Of a stretch of 64,000 nt of DNA, positions 20,197 through 28,984 are shown piece by piece (position 1 is the stretch's first letter; each line of letters begins with the position of its first letter). This DNA is from an uncultured Lachnospiraceae bacterium (lineage in GTDB: Bacteria > Bacillota > Clostridia > Lachnospirales > Lachnospiraceae), in assembly GCA_944380185.1 (NCBI GenBank), contig CALWGV010000038.1, positions 144,589 through 208,588 of the forward strand, read 5' to 3'. The notes below the pieces were generated by a model. It worked only from the letters and a program-made list of their open reading frames with translations. It did not search any database and was not told where the DNA came from. The position numbers and the translations under genes were made by a program.

Positions 20197-20721
20197 TTAT
20201 TCGACACCTTCCACCACGCCAATATAGGGAAGGTTTCTGTATTTCTGTGCGTAATCCAGTCCATATCCCACTACGAATTCGTCCGGGATGGAAAAACAGG
20301 TGTAATCCACCTTCACCGCTTTCACCCTGCGGGAAGGTTTGTCCAGAAGCGTGCAGATTTTAATGCTCTTTGGCCCTCTGTCCCCCAGCATATCCACCAG
20401 ATAGGACAGGGTGCGGCCGGAATCCACAATATCCTCCACGATCAGGACTTCCTTATCCTTCAGCGATTCATCCAGATCCTTCACAATGCGGACCACTCCG
20501 CTGGACTTGGTGTCATCGCCGTAGCTGGAAACCGACATAAAGTCCAGAGAGACCGGCACCGTGATTCTCTTGGCCAGCTCACAGGTAAAAAACACGCCGC
20601 CCTTCAGCACGCAGATCAGATGCACTTCCTTTCCGGCGTAATCCTTGCTGATCTGTGCCCCGATCTCACTGATCTTCTTGTCCACCTCTGCCTCCGGGAT
20701 CAGTACGCGAATCTTTTCCAT
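20197..20721 (-). CDS. hpt: hypoxanthine phosphoribosyltransferase
   Basis: The product has 174 residues, the usual length. The PRPP-binding motif VEDIVDSGRTL lies at 95-105. The N-terminal CVLKGGVFF segment and C-terminal PDEFVVGYGLDYAQKYRNLPYIG are family hallmarks. It salvages hypoxanthine and guanine to IMP and GMP. Its start lies 55 nt inside the 3' end of tilS, so the two overlap and are probably translationally linked. Confidence 0.97.
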   Translation of the reverse strand: MEKIRVLIPEAEVDKKISEIGAQISKDYAGKEVHLICVLKGGVFFTCELAKRITVPVSLDFMSVSSYGDDTKSSGVVRIVKDLDESLKDKEVLIVEDIVDSGRTLSYLVDMLGDRGPKSIKICTLLDKPSRRVKAVKVDYTCFSIPDEFVVGYGLDYAQKYRNLPYIGVVEGVE

Positions 20722-22192
20722 TCTCTTCTTTTCCTCCGTATATTTTTATTTGCAATATGACCTTGGTATTCTCCGTCACTTTTACCTGTTCATCCAGGCG
20801 CCGGCCTTCGATCCACATCACGTGGCTGCCGCAGGCTGCCACGGCTATCTCGTCTCTCTCCCCTGCCGGAATCTTTTCGTCGATCATGTACGACTTCACC
20901 GTCTTCTTCCCGCCGCCGGCCAGCAAGAAGTAATCTCCCTGTCTTCGGCTGCGAAAAACAAACGGTCTTTCTATTTTATCATAATCCAGCCATTTCGTAC
21001 ACCGGTTTGTTGGGATTTTCTGCAATTTATCATAGGAAAATACGCTGAGTTCACAGCGCCTTTCTCCCAAAAAGATGACCGCCGGATATTTCTGCGGTTC
21101 TGGAATAGTCCAGCCTTCCGGCAGACGCTCCTTACTCCCGCAATCTTCATTGCTCCCGCGTTTCTCCTCTTCGCTGCGCTCGAAAATCAGACTGTCGTAA
21201 GCCCTTTTGACACGGATCCGACCAGCCAGCATCACCCTGCGGACAGCTCCTGCTCCCGGCCGGTCGGCAAGAAGGGACTGCACCGACTCCACATGCCTCG
21301 CCGAGATATCCGTGAGCCCGCCTGTTTTTTCGCAGGCCAGACGAATGATATACTCCTGCAGAATATCCTCTTCATCTGCCAGAGCCTTCGCCTTCACGCA
21401 GACCATGTGAGTTTTTTCCCTCGCCGGCCCCGGCTCTCTTCTGCTCTCCAGCCATTTTTCTGCCCGGGACCGCAGATAGCGATCCGCGCGTCCTGCTACA
21501 TCGGCAGCCCGGCAGACGTGAGCCACTGCCCCCTCATTGAGCTCCTGCTCTACATAGGGGAGCACCTTGAGCCGAAGCCGATTGCGTATGCAGCCTTCCT
21601 GCTCATTAGTGGAGTCCAGCCGCCAGGGAATCTCTTTCTGCTCCATATACCCATGGATGCTCTCCTTATCCACATCCAGAAAAGGGCGAATTACACGCCC
21701 GCTTTTCGGTTCCATCCCTGCCATCCCGCGAAGACCCGCTCCCCGAAACATATTCCACAGAACGGTCTCCGCCTGGTCCTGACGGTGATGAGCCACGGCA
21801 ATGCTGCTCGCCCCTTTTTTCTGGCGGCATTCTTCCAGAACGCGGTAGCGTTCCTCCCTGGCCGCCTCCTCCAGAGATTGTTTTCTCCCGGCGGCAGCTC
21901 CCAGTGCATCCACCCGAACCGCCTCAAAGGGAACCTGCCACTGTGCGCACAGTTTCCGGCAGAATTCCATATCCGCGTCAGCCTCTGCGCCCCGTATGCC
22001 ATGATGTACATGGACCGCAGCAAGACCGAACCCCATAACCGGCGAGAGGGCCAAAAGTACAGACAGCAAACAGACCGAGTCTTCGCCGCCGGACAATCCC
22101 ACGACGACCAAATCCCCAGTCTGTATCAACCCACGCTCTTCGATATATTTGCGGACCTGTCCCGTCATCTTCTCTGTCATCTCAATCGCCAT
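20666..22192 (-). CDS. tilS: tRNA(Ile)-lysidine synthase TilS
   Basis: The product has about 508 residues from ATG at 22192 (GGGGTGGAGG just before); the frame is open further to a TTG at 22225. The PP-loop motif SGGEDS lies at about 34-39, followed by VHVHHGIRGAEADAD, VAHHRQDQAETVLWNMFRGAGLRGMAGM and the TilS substrate-binding domains. It modifies C34 of tRNA-Ile(CAU) to lysidine with ATP, giving AUA decoding. The 3' end overlaps hpt by 56 nt. The C-terminus is Arg/Gly/Glu-rich and unusual (ENGKDSRTDPGGRGGQEDQ), being the shifted reading of the hpt start. Confidence 0.95.
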   Translation of the reverse strand: MAIEMTEKMTGQVRKYIEERGLIQTGDLVVVGLSGGEDSVCLLSVLLALSPVMGFGLAAVHVHHGIRGAEADADMEFCRKLCAQWQVPFEAVRVDALGAAAGRKQSLEEAAREERYRVLEECRQKKGASSIAVAHHRQDQAETVLWNMFRGAGLRGMAGMEPKSGRVIRPFLDVDKESIHGYMEQKEIPWRLDSTNEQEGCIRNRLRLKVLPYVEQELNEGAVAHVCRAADVAGRADRYLRSRAEKWLESRREPGPAREKTHMVCVKAKALADEEDILQEYIIRLACEKTGGLTDISARHVESVQSLLADRPGAGAVRRVMLAGRIRVKRAYDSLIFERSEEEKRGSNEDCGSKERLPEGWTIPEPQKYPAVIFLGERRCELSVFSYDKLQKIPTNRCTKWLDYDKIERPFVFRSRRQGDYFLLAGGGKKTVKSYMIDEKIPAGERDEIAVAACGSHVMWIEGRRLDEQVKVTENTKVILQIKIYGGKEENGKDSRTDPGGRGGQEDQ

Positions 22193-22270
22193 GCCTCCAC
22201 CCCTGGGAGTTTTCTCTGGCCTCAATGTCTTATCTCTACTATAACCACTTTTGCCTAAAAAATCAACCGC

Positions 22271-24082
22271 TCACTTTTTCCACACCCCCGCGGTCAGCAC
22301 GGTCATATCATCTCTTGCCTCCCCGTCCTCCGACCAGCCGGCCCGCAGCACCTGCTCTGCCAGCTCTCTGGCATTGAGAGTGGTGCTCTCCGCAAGGAGA
22401 CGGCGCATGGCGCCCTCCTTATCCTCCTCTTTTATCGCGTCCAGCACACCGTCAGTGACCATGACAATCATATCTCCATCCCTCAGCTGACCGTGGGCGG
22501 ACACCGGATCCGCCTCACAGTCCATCCCCATCGGAAGGGAACCAGGCTCGATCTCGATCACTTCTGCGCCCCGGCGGATAAAAGTGCTGACAGCCCCCTG
22601 TTTGAAGAAGCGGGCACGCCCCGTATAGAGATCCACCAGGGTCAGATCCAGAGTAGCCGGTCTCTGCTCTTCCTCACGCACCAGAAGCAGTGCATTCAGC
22701 ATATAGATAGCTCGCTCCGGTGAAAAGCCGGCTTCCAGAAGCTCCTCCAAGAGCTCCGTCAGAAGCTTGCTCTCCATGAAAGCCCTCCGTCCCGAACCCA
22801 TGCCGTCCGAGAGGCAGAGCATCATCCGGCCATCGGGGAGCAGATGCGCCGAAAAGCTGTCGCCGGAAATCTCCTCATCGTCCTTGCAGATCCTGGCCAC
22901 ACCGGACAGCAGGCGAAAGGATGTGTCTTCTACCAGCCGGATCGTACAGGGCTCCTTGCCCACCACAGTCCGGCTGCCCTGTGCTGCCCGCATACTTTTT
23001 TCCATGGTTTTTCCCACCGTCTCGCACAGCTCTTTTACGGTGACACAGCCGTCCGCGCCTGCGCTTACCGTCACATAGGCCTCCTGCCTGGCCCCGCCTC
23101 CCTCCAAAACCAACAGATCATAGAGCTTTAAGTGAATTCGGCGCAGGGTGCGCCTCAGTTTTTTTTCCACGTTCTCTGTCACGTTTATCTCCTGCCCCAT
23201 CTGATCGGCCATCTCCCGGAGCATTCTCTCCATCTCTCGGAACTGCAGAGACGCCGCCTCCCTGCTCTCAAAAAATCTGCTCTTCCAGCCCTCATCATAA
23301 TCAAAGCCGGTCAAGCAATCCCCCAGCGTCTCCAGATACATCTCCCTGCGGCGGCATTCCTCCCGAAAATCCGCAGGCAGATCCGCTGCATCCACCCGCC
23401 CCGTCTCCTTAAAGCGGCTGCACAAAGCCGAAAGCTCGGGGATATCGCCCTTTCCCAGACCGCACTGCCGGCATCCTCCGCAGACCATGTCCGATGTCCT
23501 CTGCACCGCCTCGGCCGCCTGCCCTGTCGTTATCCTCCTCTGATCCGTACTGATGCCGACCAGGGATCTGGCCAGCTTGCCATAGGAGTCCGATGCCTCC
23601 AGCAGCCGAAATCTCTGCAGTTTTTCCATGCCGTCAAGTTGGCCGGGGTTAGCCGAGGGCTGCAGCAGTTCCGCCGGCGTAAGCAGAAAAAGAACCGCCG
23701 CCGTCACCATCTCCGGCACCGATCCCGTCATATATTCCAGCGCATAGAGCGAACCGATCCCCAGCGCACCGCAGAAGAAAGCGATGACCGACGGCACCCG
23801 CCCCAGACGACGAAAAGCGCCCGCCAGCACGCCCATCAGGCAGAAGAGGCCCAGAGGGGCCATATCCTCCTGGCGCAGCGTCTCTGCGACGCCGCAGGCA
23901 GCCCCCGCAAAAGCACCGCTTCCCGCGCCCATGCGGAAGCTGAAAAACAGCACGCCGTAATACATAGCCGACTGCACCGCCGATAAGACCGACTGGCTCT
24001 CTGTCATCAGGCCTGCCAGGGCAATTCCCAGAAATACAATCACCACCAGCTTGGCAAACCACAGATTTTTTGTTTTTCTCAT
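22271..24082 (-). CDS. spoIIE: stage II sporulation protein E, short form (PP2C phosphatase)
   Basis: The product has 603 residues from ATG at 24082, preceded by GAGGGTGG. Bacillus SpoIIE is about 820 residues with ten membrane helices; here the membrane part is shorter (about 130 residues, four to five helices). The central regulatory domain contains a Cys cluster (MVCGGCRQCGLGKGDI). The C-terminal phosphatase domain has GDSF (about 406) and LSDGMGSG (about 425), with metal-binding Asp residues, and MVTDGVLD near the end. It dephosphorylates SpoIIAA at the polar septum and so activates sigma-F. Its promoter carries a Spo0A box. Confidence 0.95.
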   Translation of the reverse strand: MRKTKNLWFAKLVVIVFLGIALAGLMTESQSVLSAVQSAMYYGVLFFSFRMGAGSGAFAGAACGVAETLRQEDMAPLGLFCLMGVLAGAFRRLGRVPSVIAFFCGALGIGSLYALEYMTGSVPEMVTAAVLFLLTPAELLQPSANPGQLDGMEKLQRFRLLEASDSYGKLARSLVGISTDQRRITTGQAAEAVQRTSDMVCGGCRQCGLGKGDIPELSALCSRFKETGRVDAADLPADFREECRRREMYLETLGDCLTGFDYDEGWKSRFFESREAASLQFREMERMLREMADQMGQEINVTENVEKKLRRTLRRIHLKLYDLLVLEGGGARQEAYVTVSAGADGCVTVKELCETVGKTMEKSMRAAQGSRTVVGKEPCTIRLVEDTSFRLLSGVARICKDDEEISGDSFSAHLLPDGRMMLCLSDGMGSGRRAFMESKLLTELLEELLEAGFSPERAIYMLNALLLVREEEQRPATLDLTLVDLYTGRARFFKQGAVSTFIRRGAEVIEIEPGSLPMGMDCEADPVSAHGQLRDGDMIVMVTDGVLDAIKEEDKEGAMRRLLAESTTLNARELAEQVLRAGWSEDGEARDDMTVLTAGVWKK

Positions 24083-24129
24083 AGCTTGTCCACCCTCTTC
24101 TACTATTTGTCCACATCCACTGGACATCT

Positions 24130-24163
24130 ATTATAATGAAAGTGAACGGCATATTTTGTCGAA
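24130..24163 (-). promoter_or_regulatory. Spo0A-controlled promoter of spoIIE
   Basis: On the minus strand, -10 TATAAT (24130-24135). The sequence TTTGTCGAA on the plus strand (24155-24163) matches the 0A-box core TGTCGAA and overlaps the position expected for the -35 box. This is the arrangement known for sigma-A promoters switched on by phosphorylated Spo0A. Confidence 0.75.
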
Positions 24164-24320
24164 GGACAGGCCGCATGATACAAATTGTGCCGCAAAATCC
24201 GCCTTGTCTTCGGTCTGTCCCCGCCATTTTGCAGACATCCTTCACGATAAAGGTATGGTCAACAGCACAGAAATATGATAGACTAGCAATAAATCTGCAG
24301 AATGCAAAGGGGCGTCTATT

Positions 24321-24941
24321 ATGGCAAAGAATCCGGATTTGTTGATCGAAAAACGACGGGATGAAATTCTCGAGGTATTTCTGCGCTTATATGAGAAAAA
24401 AAGGCTGAGCGAGATCAATATAAAAGCCTTGGCGGAGGAGACCCGTTTCACCCGGGCCACCATCTACAATTACTTTAAAAATATCGACGAGATCTTTATC
24501 TGCGCCTATCAAAAAGAATATCTGCTCTGGGCCGACGATCTGAAGCAGGTACTGACCGGCAGCGACAGCCTCACCGCAGCCGAATTTGCCGACGCCATCG
24601 CCCAAACCCTGGTCAGGCGCGAACGCATGCTCCGCTTTTCTGTGGCAGATTTTCATGAGAGAGAGGCCAACTGCCGCCGAGAGTTCGTCTTCTCCCACAA
24701 GCGGGCCTTCACCCAGGCGATCAATCTGATGCACGACTGCTTTGCTAAATTTTTCCCCGGCAAAAGCGAGGGCGATATCACCAAAATGCTCTATATCTTC
24801 TTTCCCTTTATGCACGGGATGTACCGCTATGTGGATCTGTCGGATATACAGATCGAAGCTCGCCTGGCCGCCGACATGCCGCTCAAGGAGACGTCCATCT
24901 ATGAGCTGGCCTGCAATATGATTTTGCAGATTCTGAAATAA
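24321..24941 (+). CDS. TetR family transcriptional regulator
   Basis: The product has 206 residues; AAAGGGG precedes ATG by about 9 nt. The N-terminal helix-turn-helix covers about 20-65 (INIKALAEETRFTRATIYNYFKNIDEIF). The C-terminal ligand domain shows VRRERMLRFSVADFHERE and a long amphipathic tail, related to TetR members with the C-terminal domain found in Clostridia. It is convergent with the flavin lipoprotein reductase gene, with a shared terminator. That gene's promoter contains a perfect palindrome in its spacer, a likely binding site for this repressor. The ligand is unknown. Confidence 0.85.
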   Translation: MAKNPDLLIEKRRDEILEVFLRLYEKKRLSEINIKALAEETRFTRATIYNYFKNIDEIFICAYQKEYLLWADDLKQVLTGSDSLTAAEFADAIAQTLVRRERMLRFSVADFHEREANCRREFVFSHKRAFTQAINLMHDCFAKFFPGKSEGDITKMLYIFFPFMHGMYRYVDLSDIQIEARLAADMPLKETSIYELACNMILQILK

Positions 24942-25001
24942 ATTTTTTTTGCGGTCTGGGGCTTCTGCTTCCCATTCTGCTCTCACGAAAAAGCTTATCG
25001 C

Positions 25002-25040
25002 AAAAGGGACATCCCTCGCTCAGAGATGTCCCTTTTATTA
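25002..25040. terminator. bidirectional terminator between tetR and the flavoprotein gene
   Basis: A 12-bp stem with arms 25002-25013 (AAAAGGGACATC) and 25025-25036 (GATGTCCCTTTT) is followed by TTATTATTTG on the plus strand; on the minus strand TTTTG follows. It serves two convergent genes. Confidence 0.8.
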
Positions 25041-25084
25041 TTTGTCCGCCCTTTTCTTCCCCCGGCGCTAAATCCCGGGAGGGA

Positions 25085-27313
25085 TTATTCGCCCAGAATC
25101 GCCTCTCTGGCCATGCTGCCGGCATATACGCCCGAGGTCATGCAGCCCACGACATGGGAGCCCAGACCGATGTTGAGCAGGGTAAAGCAGTTGCCGGAGC
25201 CGGCGCCGCCGCAGGCATAGAGGTTTTCTATAGGTTCTCCGCCGTTGGTAAGCGTTACATTCAGATTTTCATCGGTGTAAACGGCAATGTCGATACCGCC
25301 GGTGGAAATGGCATTTACCTGAACAGCGTAATAAGGCCCGGTAAGGACAGGAGACATATTTTCCGCAGCGGTCCCAAAGACCGTATCCCCGCCGTTTTCG
25401 TAATCCGTATTATACTGTTCCACTGTGGCAGTCAGATTTTCCGCCGGAACGCCGATCTGTTCCGCCAGCTCCTCCAGCGTATCGGCAGACCATGCCAGGC
25501 CGTTGGACGCCAAGAAATCGTAGAAGCGTACCCCCTCATGGGTGCTGTCAAATATCATATAGCATTTGCCGCCCAGCCCGGCGATGGTCATCGCCATGCC
25601 GGCGCCGCGATCCGTCTCATCAGCGAAACGCTGACCCTCCGTATTCACAAACATCCCCGGCATACTGCTGTAGAGCAGATGCTCTTCCCCGTAGTGTGCC
25701 AGCGTACTGTTGTATCCCAAAACAATGTGTCCGTCGCTGATGGCCTCATGGACATCGTTGACCTCTCCGCCCAGTCCCGTGATCTGTTTCTGGGCAAAGC
25801 TTTGGTTGGCCGCTGTCTCGGCGCCGATCACATTCCCGTATACCTCAGGCAGATACATGGAGATGGTCTCGTCATCAAAGCCCGCGTAACCCGTCGCCAG
25901 AATAATCTTATCCGCATAGATATTGTAGCTGTGCTCATGGTCCTGCACGGCAACACCGGTGCAGGTATTGCCATCCATAATCAGGCTGGTAGCCGTGGTC
26001 TCATAGCGGATCTCCACCCCTGCATCATTGAGAATATCCGTCATCGTCTGGCCAAAGAAGGCTCCGCCCCCATAGATGTCATAGCCATTATCACCGGATC
26101 TCTCGCCGGTCTGCGGGTCCGCAATCACGCTGCTGGAAGTATAGGGGGCTGCTTCCCCTGCCACCAGACGCGACGAGCTGGCCAGATAGGCGTCAGAACC
26201 GGTCAGATAAAAGCCGCGGTTCATCAGACCGTTCAGCGTGTCATCCGTCAATTCCGCCAGATTCCGCATCAGATTGTCATTGATCACCTCACTGTATTGG
26301 GGATACAAATCCTCCAGGGAATCCACCAGCGTGTCCGCCGTCCAGGAATGCCCTGTCTCCTCGTTGAGGGAAGTGCCGAAATAGCTGGCGATATAGCCGC
26401 CGCAGATAGCCATGTTGCCGCCGATATATCCATTGGCCTCGACGATCATCACGTCCAGACCGCTGTCCGTGTCAGACAGAGATGAGTCCGTCTTGGCAGC
26501 CAGGGCCGCCGTAGAACCGGAGGTGCCTCCGCCCACCACCAGCACATCCACGGTCACATCCTCTCCCTGGGTCACCGAGGTCTCTTTGGACCAGTCGCCG
26601 AGGTTTGCGCCGGCCTGAACCAGGCAGTCGCTGACCGCGCTCAGTATAGCTGAGCTGGTCATCGTCGCGCCCGTCACCGCATCGACGGCCACAGACTGAT
26701 TGTCGATAATCCGCTGAGGCAGAATACCGATGGCTGCTTCGCTGACATAGGGTGAATCGTCGGACTCCACGACATTGACCGACTCAATAGCATTTTCCGA
26801 CACCGTCACCTCCACTGTCAAATCATGCTTGGCCCCATGGGCTGTGGCCCTGTAGGTTCCCGCCGTCATCTGTCCGTCTCCTCCGTTTCCCGCCGCCTGA
26901 TTCAGCGCATCCTCCACGGCTGCCATGACGCCATTGGACGTAACTGTAGCACCGGACACCCCATCGATATCCGCCGACTGTGCTTCCATAATCTGAGAAG
27001 CCAGCGTCTGCGCCGCACTTTCACCTACTCTGTCTGCGTCCTCCCCGGACACGTCAAGCTCCACATTGGTGATGGAATTCTCATCCACAGTGATGGTAGC
27101 CGTTACCGTGCCATGCATACCGGTGCCGCTTCCCGTGTATGTGCCAGGCATATAGCCTCCCTGGACTTCTCCCGTTTCAGTCCCGCTTGTCTCAGAAGAC
27201 TCGGGTATGCCCGGAGCACTCGTTCCCTCTGTCTGCGCAGAACATCCCGCCAGCAGTCCCACTGTCATCCCTGCCGCGCAGAGCACAGAGAGCACTCTTC
27301 TCATTGTTCTCAT
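25085..27313 (-). CDS. flavinylated FAD/FMN-dependent reductase lipoprotein (fumarate/urocanate-reductase-like)
   Basis: The product has 742 residues from ATG at 27313, preceded by AAGGAGG at 8 nt. A lipoprotein signal ends at C24 (LLAGC). Two FMN_bind domains follow: residues 55-140 with SGATVTS (candidate covalent-FMN Thr123) and 150-230 with TGATMTS (Thr217), both fitting ApbE-type flavinylation sites. The FAD_binding_2 domain starts at about 255 with VLVVGGGTSGSTAAL and ends with GLGSHVVGCMTSGVYAGSMA. The protein should sit outside the membrane and take electrons through bound FMN to reduce a small acceptor in anaerobic respiration. The acceptor is unknown. It sits alone between divIC and spoIIE. 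Confidence 0.9.
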   Translation of the reverse strand: MRTMRRVLSVLCAAGMTVGLLAGCSAQTEGTSAPGIPESSETSGTETGEVQGGYMPGTYTGSGTGMHGTVTATITVDENSITNVELDVSGEDADRVGESAAQTLASQIMEAQSADIDGVSGATVTSNGVMAAVEDALNQAAGNGGDGQMTAGTYRATAHGAKHDLTVEVTVSENAIESVNVVESDDSPYVSEAAIGILPQRIIDNQSVAVDAVTGATMTSSAILSAVSDCLVQAGANLGDWSKETSVTQGEDVTVDVLVVGGGTSGSTAALAAKTDSSLSDTDSGLDVMIVEANGYIGGNMAICGGYIASYFGTSLNEETGHSWTADTLVDSLEDLYPQYSEVINDNLMRNLAELTDDTLNGLMNRGFYLTGSDAYLASSSRLVAGEAAPYTSSSVIADPQTGERSGDNGYDIYGGGAFFGQTMTDILNDAGVEIRYETTATSLIMDGNTCTGVAVQDHEHSYNIYADKIILATGYAGFDDETISMYLPEVYGNVIGAETAANQSFAQKQITGLGGEVNDVHEAISDGHIVLGYNSTLAHYGEEHLLYSSMPGMFVNTEGQRFADETDRGAGMAMTIAGLGGKCYMIFDSTHEGVRFYDFLASNGLAWSADTLEELAEQIGVPAENLTATVEQYNTDYENGGDTVFGTAAENMSPVLTGPYYAVQVNAISTGGIDIAVYTDENLNVTLTNGGEPIENLYACGGAGSGNCFTLLNIGLGSHVVGCMTSGVYAGSMAREAILGE

Positions 27314-27367
27314 TTTGCTTTCCTCCTTGTTTGAACACATTGTTAAGACATTGTGTTAACATACATC

Positions 27368-27396
27368 ATAATAGCAGTAAAATGACACAGTGTCAA
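27368..27396 (-). promoter_or_regulatory. promoter and TetR-type operator of the flavoprotein gene
   Basis: On the minus strand, -35 TTGACA (27391-27396), a 17-nt spacer and -10 TATTAT (27368-27373). A perfect 13-nt palindrome TGACACAGTGTCA (27383-27395) overlaps the -35 box and spacer. A second dyad (AACACA, 12 nt, TGTGTT) lies between the -10 and the ribosome site. Confidence 0.65.
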
Positions 27397-27496
27397 TACT
27401 TTATGTATAATTTTGTGCTGTTCTTCCTCGTGCTCTCCCTATAGAGCTTTCCGCACCTTATCCGCCCCTGCTGCCAATCATCCTGCCAAAAAGGGC

Positions 27497-27528
27497 AAAA
27501 AAACAGAGAGCTGCTTTCAGCTCCCTGT
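27497..27528 (-). terminator. terminator of the divIC transcript
   Basis: On the minus strand an 11-bp stem (one G-T pair allowed) with loop AAAG is followed directly by a run of seven T. It lies 28 nt after the divIC stop. Confidence 0.85.
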
Positions 27529-27555
27529 CCGGCTTCTCTGCTTAGTTATTCTCTG

Positions 27556-27861
27556 TCAATCCTCAGGCTTCAGTATAATCTCATTGGGATTGACCAGCCC
27601 CAGTTTTTCCTTGGCCTCCTGCTCGATGTACTGCTTGCTCTGGGTGTAGACCTTTTCTTCCTCCAGTTCCTGGGTCCTGGCTTTCTCGGCCTCCAGTTCC
27701 TGCTGTACTGCCTCCAGTCTTGCGCTGTACTCGTCGCTGCGCTTCTGCAGCTGCACGGTCTGATAGCCCAGCACGGCGAGGAGGGCGCACACCACCAGGA
27801 TGATGCCCAGCATGGCCGTCCTGTTTTGTCTCTTTTTCTTCTTTTTCGCGTATCCGGCCAT
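27556..27861 (-). CDS. divIC: septum formation initiator DivIC/FtsB-like
   Basis: The product has 101 residues with GGAGG before ATG. A Lys-rich cytoplasmic N-terminus (KKKKKRQNR) is followed by one membrane helix (about 15-36), then a coiled coil (LQKRSDEYSARLEAVQQELE) and the family C-terminus EQEAKEKLGLVNPNE. It acts in the divisome with FtsL at midcell and at the spore septum. The location after yabP-yabQ is the classical one. The yabQ reading frame continues through almost the whole gene. Confidence 0.9.
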   Translation of the reverse strand: MAGYAKKKKKRQNRTAMLGIILVVCALLAVLGYQTVQLQKRSDEYSARLEAVQQELEAEKARTQELEEEKVYTQSKQYIEQEAKEKLGLVNPNEIILKPED

Positions 27862-28282
27862 CCTGCACCTCCGTTTCCTGTTCGCCGCATTTTTTCTTAA
27901 ATTTTTCTTTTATTTTAGCGGATTTTTTCTTACTTTTCAACCGGTTTCGGCAGGAATTTCGTATCTTTTTCATCCCCCGCCATACCGGCGCCAGCAAAAA
28001 TATCAGCAGCCGATGAATCAGCAGCTGATAGACGCCTGCACCCACGCCAAAGCCAGCAAGAGTATACCAGCGGATTGTCCCGTCGTTGGTTCGCAGAATC
28101 ATCCCAAAAATTGCCACCGCGCAGACTGTCCAGAACACCAGGTCCTCTATTCCTGTCCACAGGCGCCCATGAGGAAACAGCAGCCTCCACAGGCGCGGCA
28201 GCTCATAGACCGCTGCTATTCCCATGCCGAACAAGGCGCAGGCCGCCAGCAGGCGCAGCTCTTCCGTGATCACTGCGCTCAT
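27581..28282 (-). CDS. yabQ: spore cortex biosynthesis protein YabQ, with unusually long overlapping tail
   Basis: Residues 1-110 hold four hydrophobic helices (MSAVITEELRLLAACALFGMG, LVFWTVCAVAIFGMIL, RWYTLAGFGVGAGVYQLLI and a further one), as in YabQ, a membrane protein needed for cortex formation. A basic stretch (KKIRNSCRNRLKSKKKSAKIKEKFKKK) follows, where YabQ homologues normally end. Here the frame stays open for a further 93 codons in the +1 frame of divIC, giving 233 residues. The tail (from about residue 140) is Gly/Arg/Glu-rich and unlikely to be a conserved domain. The start lies 3 nt after yabP. Confidence 0.75.
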   Translation of the reverse strand: MSAVITEELRLLAACALFGMGIAAVYELPRLWRLLFPHGRLWTGIEDLVFWTVCAVAIFGMILRTNDGTIRWYTLAGFGVGAGVYQLLIHRLLIFLLAPVWRGMKKIRNSCRNRLKSKKKSAKIKEKFKKKCGEQETEVQDGRIREKEEKETKQDGHAGHHPGGVRPPRRAGLSDRAAAEAQRRVQRKTGGSTAGTGGRESQDPGTGGRKGLHPEQAVHRAGGQGKTGAGQSQ

Positions 28283-28285
28283 AGG

Positions 28286-28594
28286 CTAGCGGAAAAGCCG
28301 TCCCAATAGGGATTCTCCCTGTTTTTTATAGGTTCCCACATCGGAATAGGTCAGACTGTCGATCTTTCCGCTTACATCCACCTCGCCCTTCTCTAACGTC
28401 AGGCGATTGACATGCAGGTCACTGCCCCGAATGCTGAGCATGCCGCCTCCGGTCTCCAAAAGAACCTCCGTCACATCGAAGGCCAGCACATCCTTGACCC
28501 CGGTGATGGCGGCGTTCTCCCTGTTGATCAGATTTACCCGATGAGCCTGATTCTGTCCTCTGGCTGCAGGACTGCTCTTTTCTTCCAATGCCAT
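28286..28594 (-). CDS. yabP: sporulation protein YabP
   Basis: The product has 102 residues from ATG at 28594, preceded by GGGAGG at 8 nt; upstream in-frame ATGs lack such a site. The family core HRVNLINRENAAITGVKDVLAFDVTEVLLET and LTLEKGEVDVSGKIDSLTYSD is clear. YabP is made in the mother cell and needed for spore coat/cortex assembly with YabQ, which follows after 3 nt. The gene is 99 nt from the rqcP stop. Confidence 0.92.
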   Translation of the reverse strand: MALEEKSSPAARGQNQAHRVNLINRENAAITGVKDVLAFDVTEVLLETGGGMLSIRGSDLHVNRLTLEKGEVDVSGKIDSLTYSDVGTYKKQGESLLGRLFR

Positions 28595-28693
28595 AGTCGC
28601 ATCCTCCCGGCTGCAGGTCACAGACCTGCCTCTTTCCACCATTATATGCCGGAGGGGACAAAACCAGAACAAAAAGGCCGCGGATCTTTGTCT

Positions 28694-28933
28694 CTACAGA
28701 TATTTAAACAATTCTCCTGCCTCCTCCTTCTTTGTAGTCTCCTGGATATTCAGCACCTGAATTTTCACCGGACGGCTGCCAAACTGCACCTCGATGATAT
28801 CTCCCACCTTTACCTCCGCCGAGGCCTTGGCCGGCCTGTCGTTGATCTTCACCCGCCCTGCATCGCAGGCTTCATTGGCCACCGTGCGTCTTTTGATCAC
28901 TCGTGAAACCTTTAAAAACTTATCCAATCTCAT
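28694..28933 (-). CDS. rqcP: S4-domain RNA-binding protein RqcP (YabO)
   Basis: The product has 79 residues, matching the S4 domain of the YabO/RqcP family: MRLDKFLKVSRVIKRRTVANEACDAGRV, VKVGDIIEVQFG. In Bacillus it works in ribosome-associated quality control, helping RqcH add alanine tails to stalled chains on the 50S subunit. It lies between hupA and yabP, as in other Firmicutes. Confidence 0.93.
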   Translation of the reverse strand: MRLDKFLKVSRVIKRRTVANEACDAGRVKINDRPAKASAEVKVGDIIEVQFGSRPVKIQVLNIQETTKKEEAGELFKYL

Positions 28934-28984
28934 TGCTTCTCTCCTTTTCCGGCATATTCGTCTTTGCCCAAACCCTTCATATGG

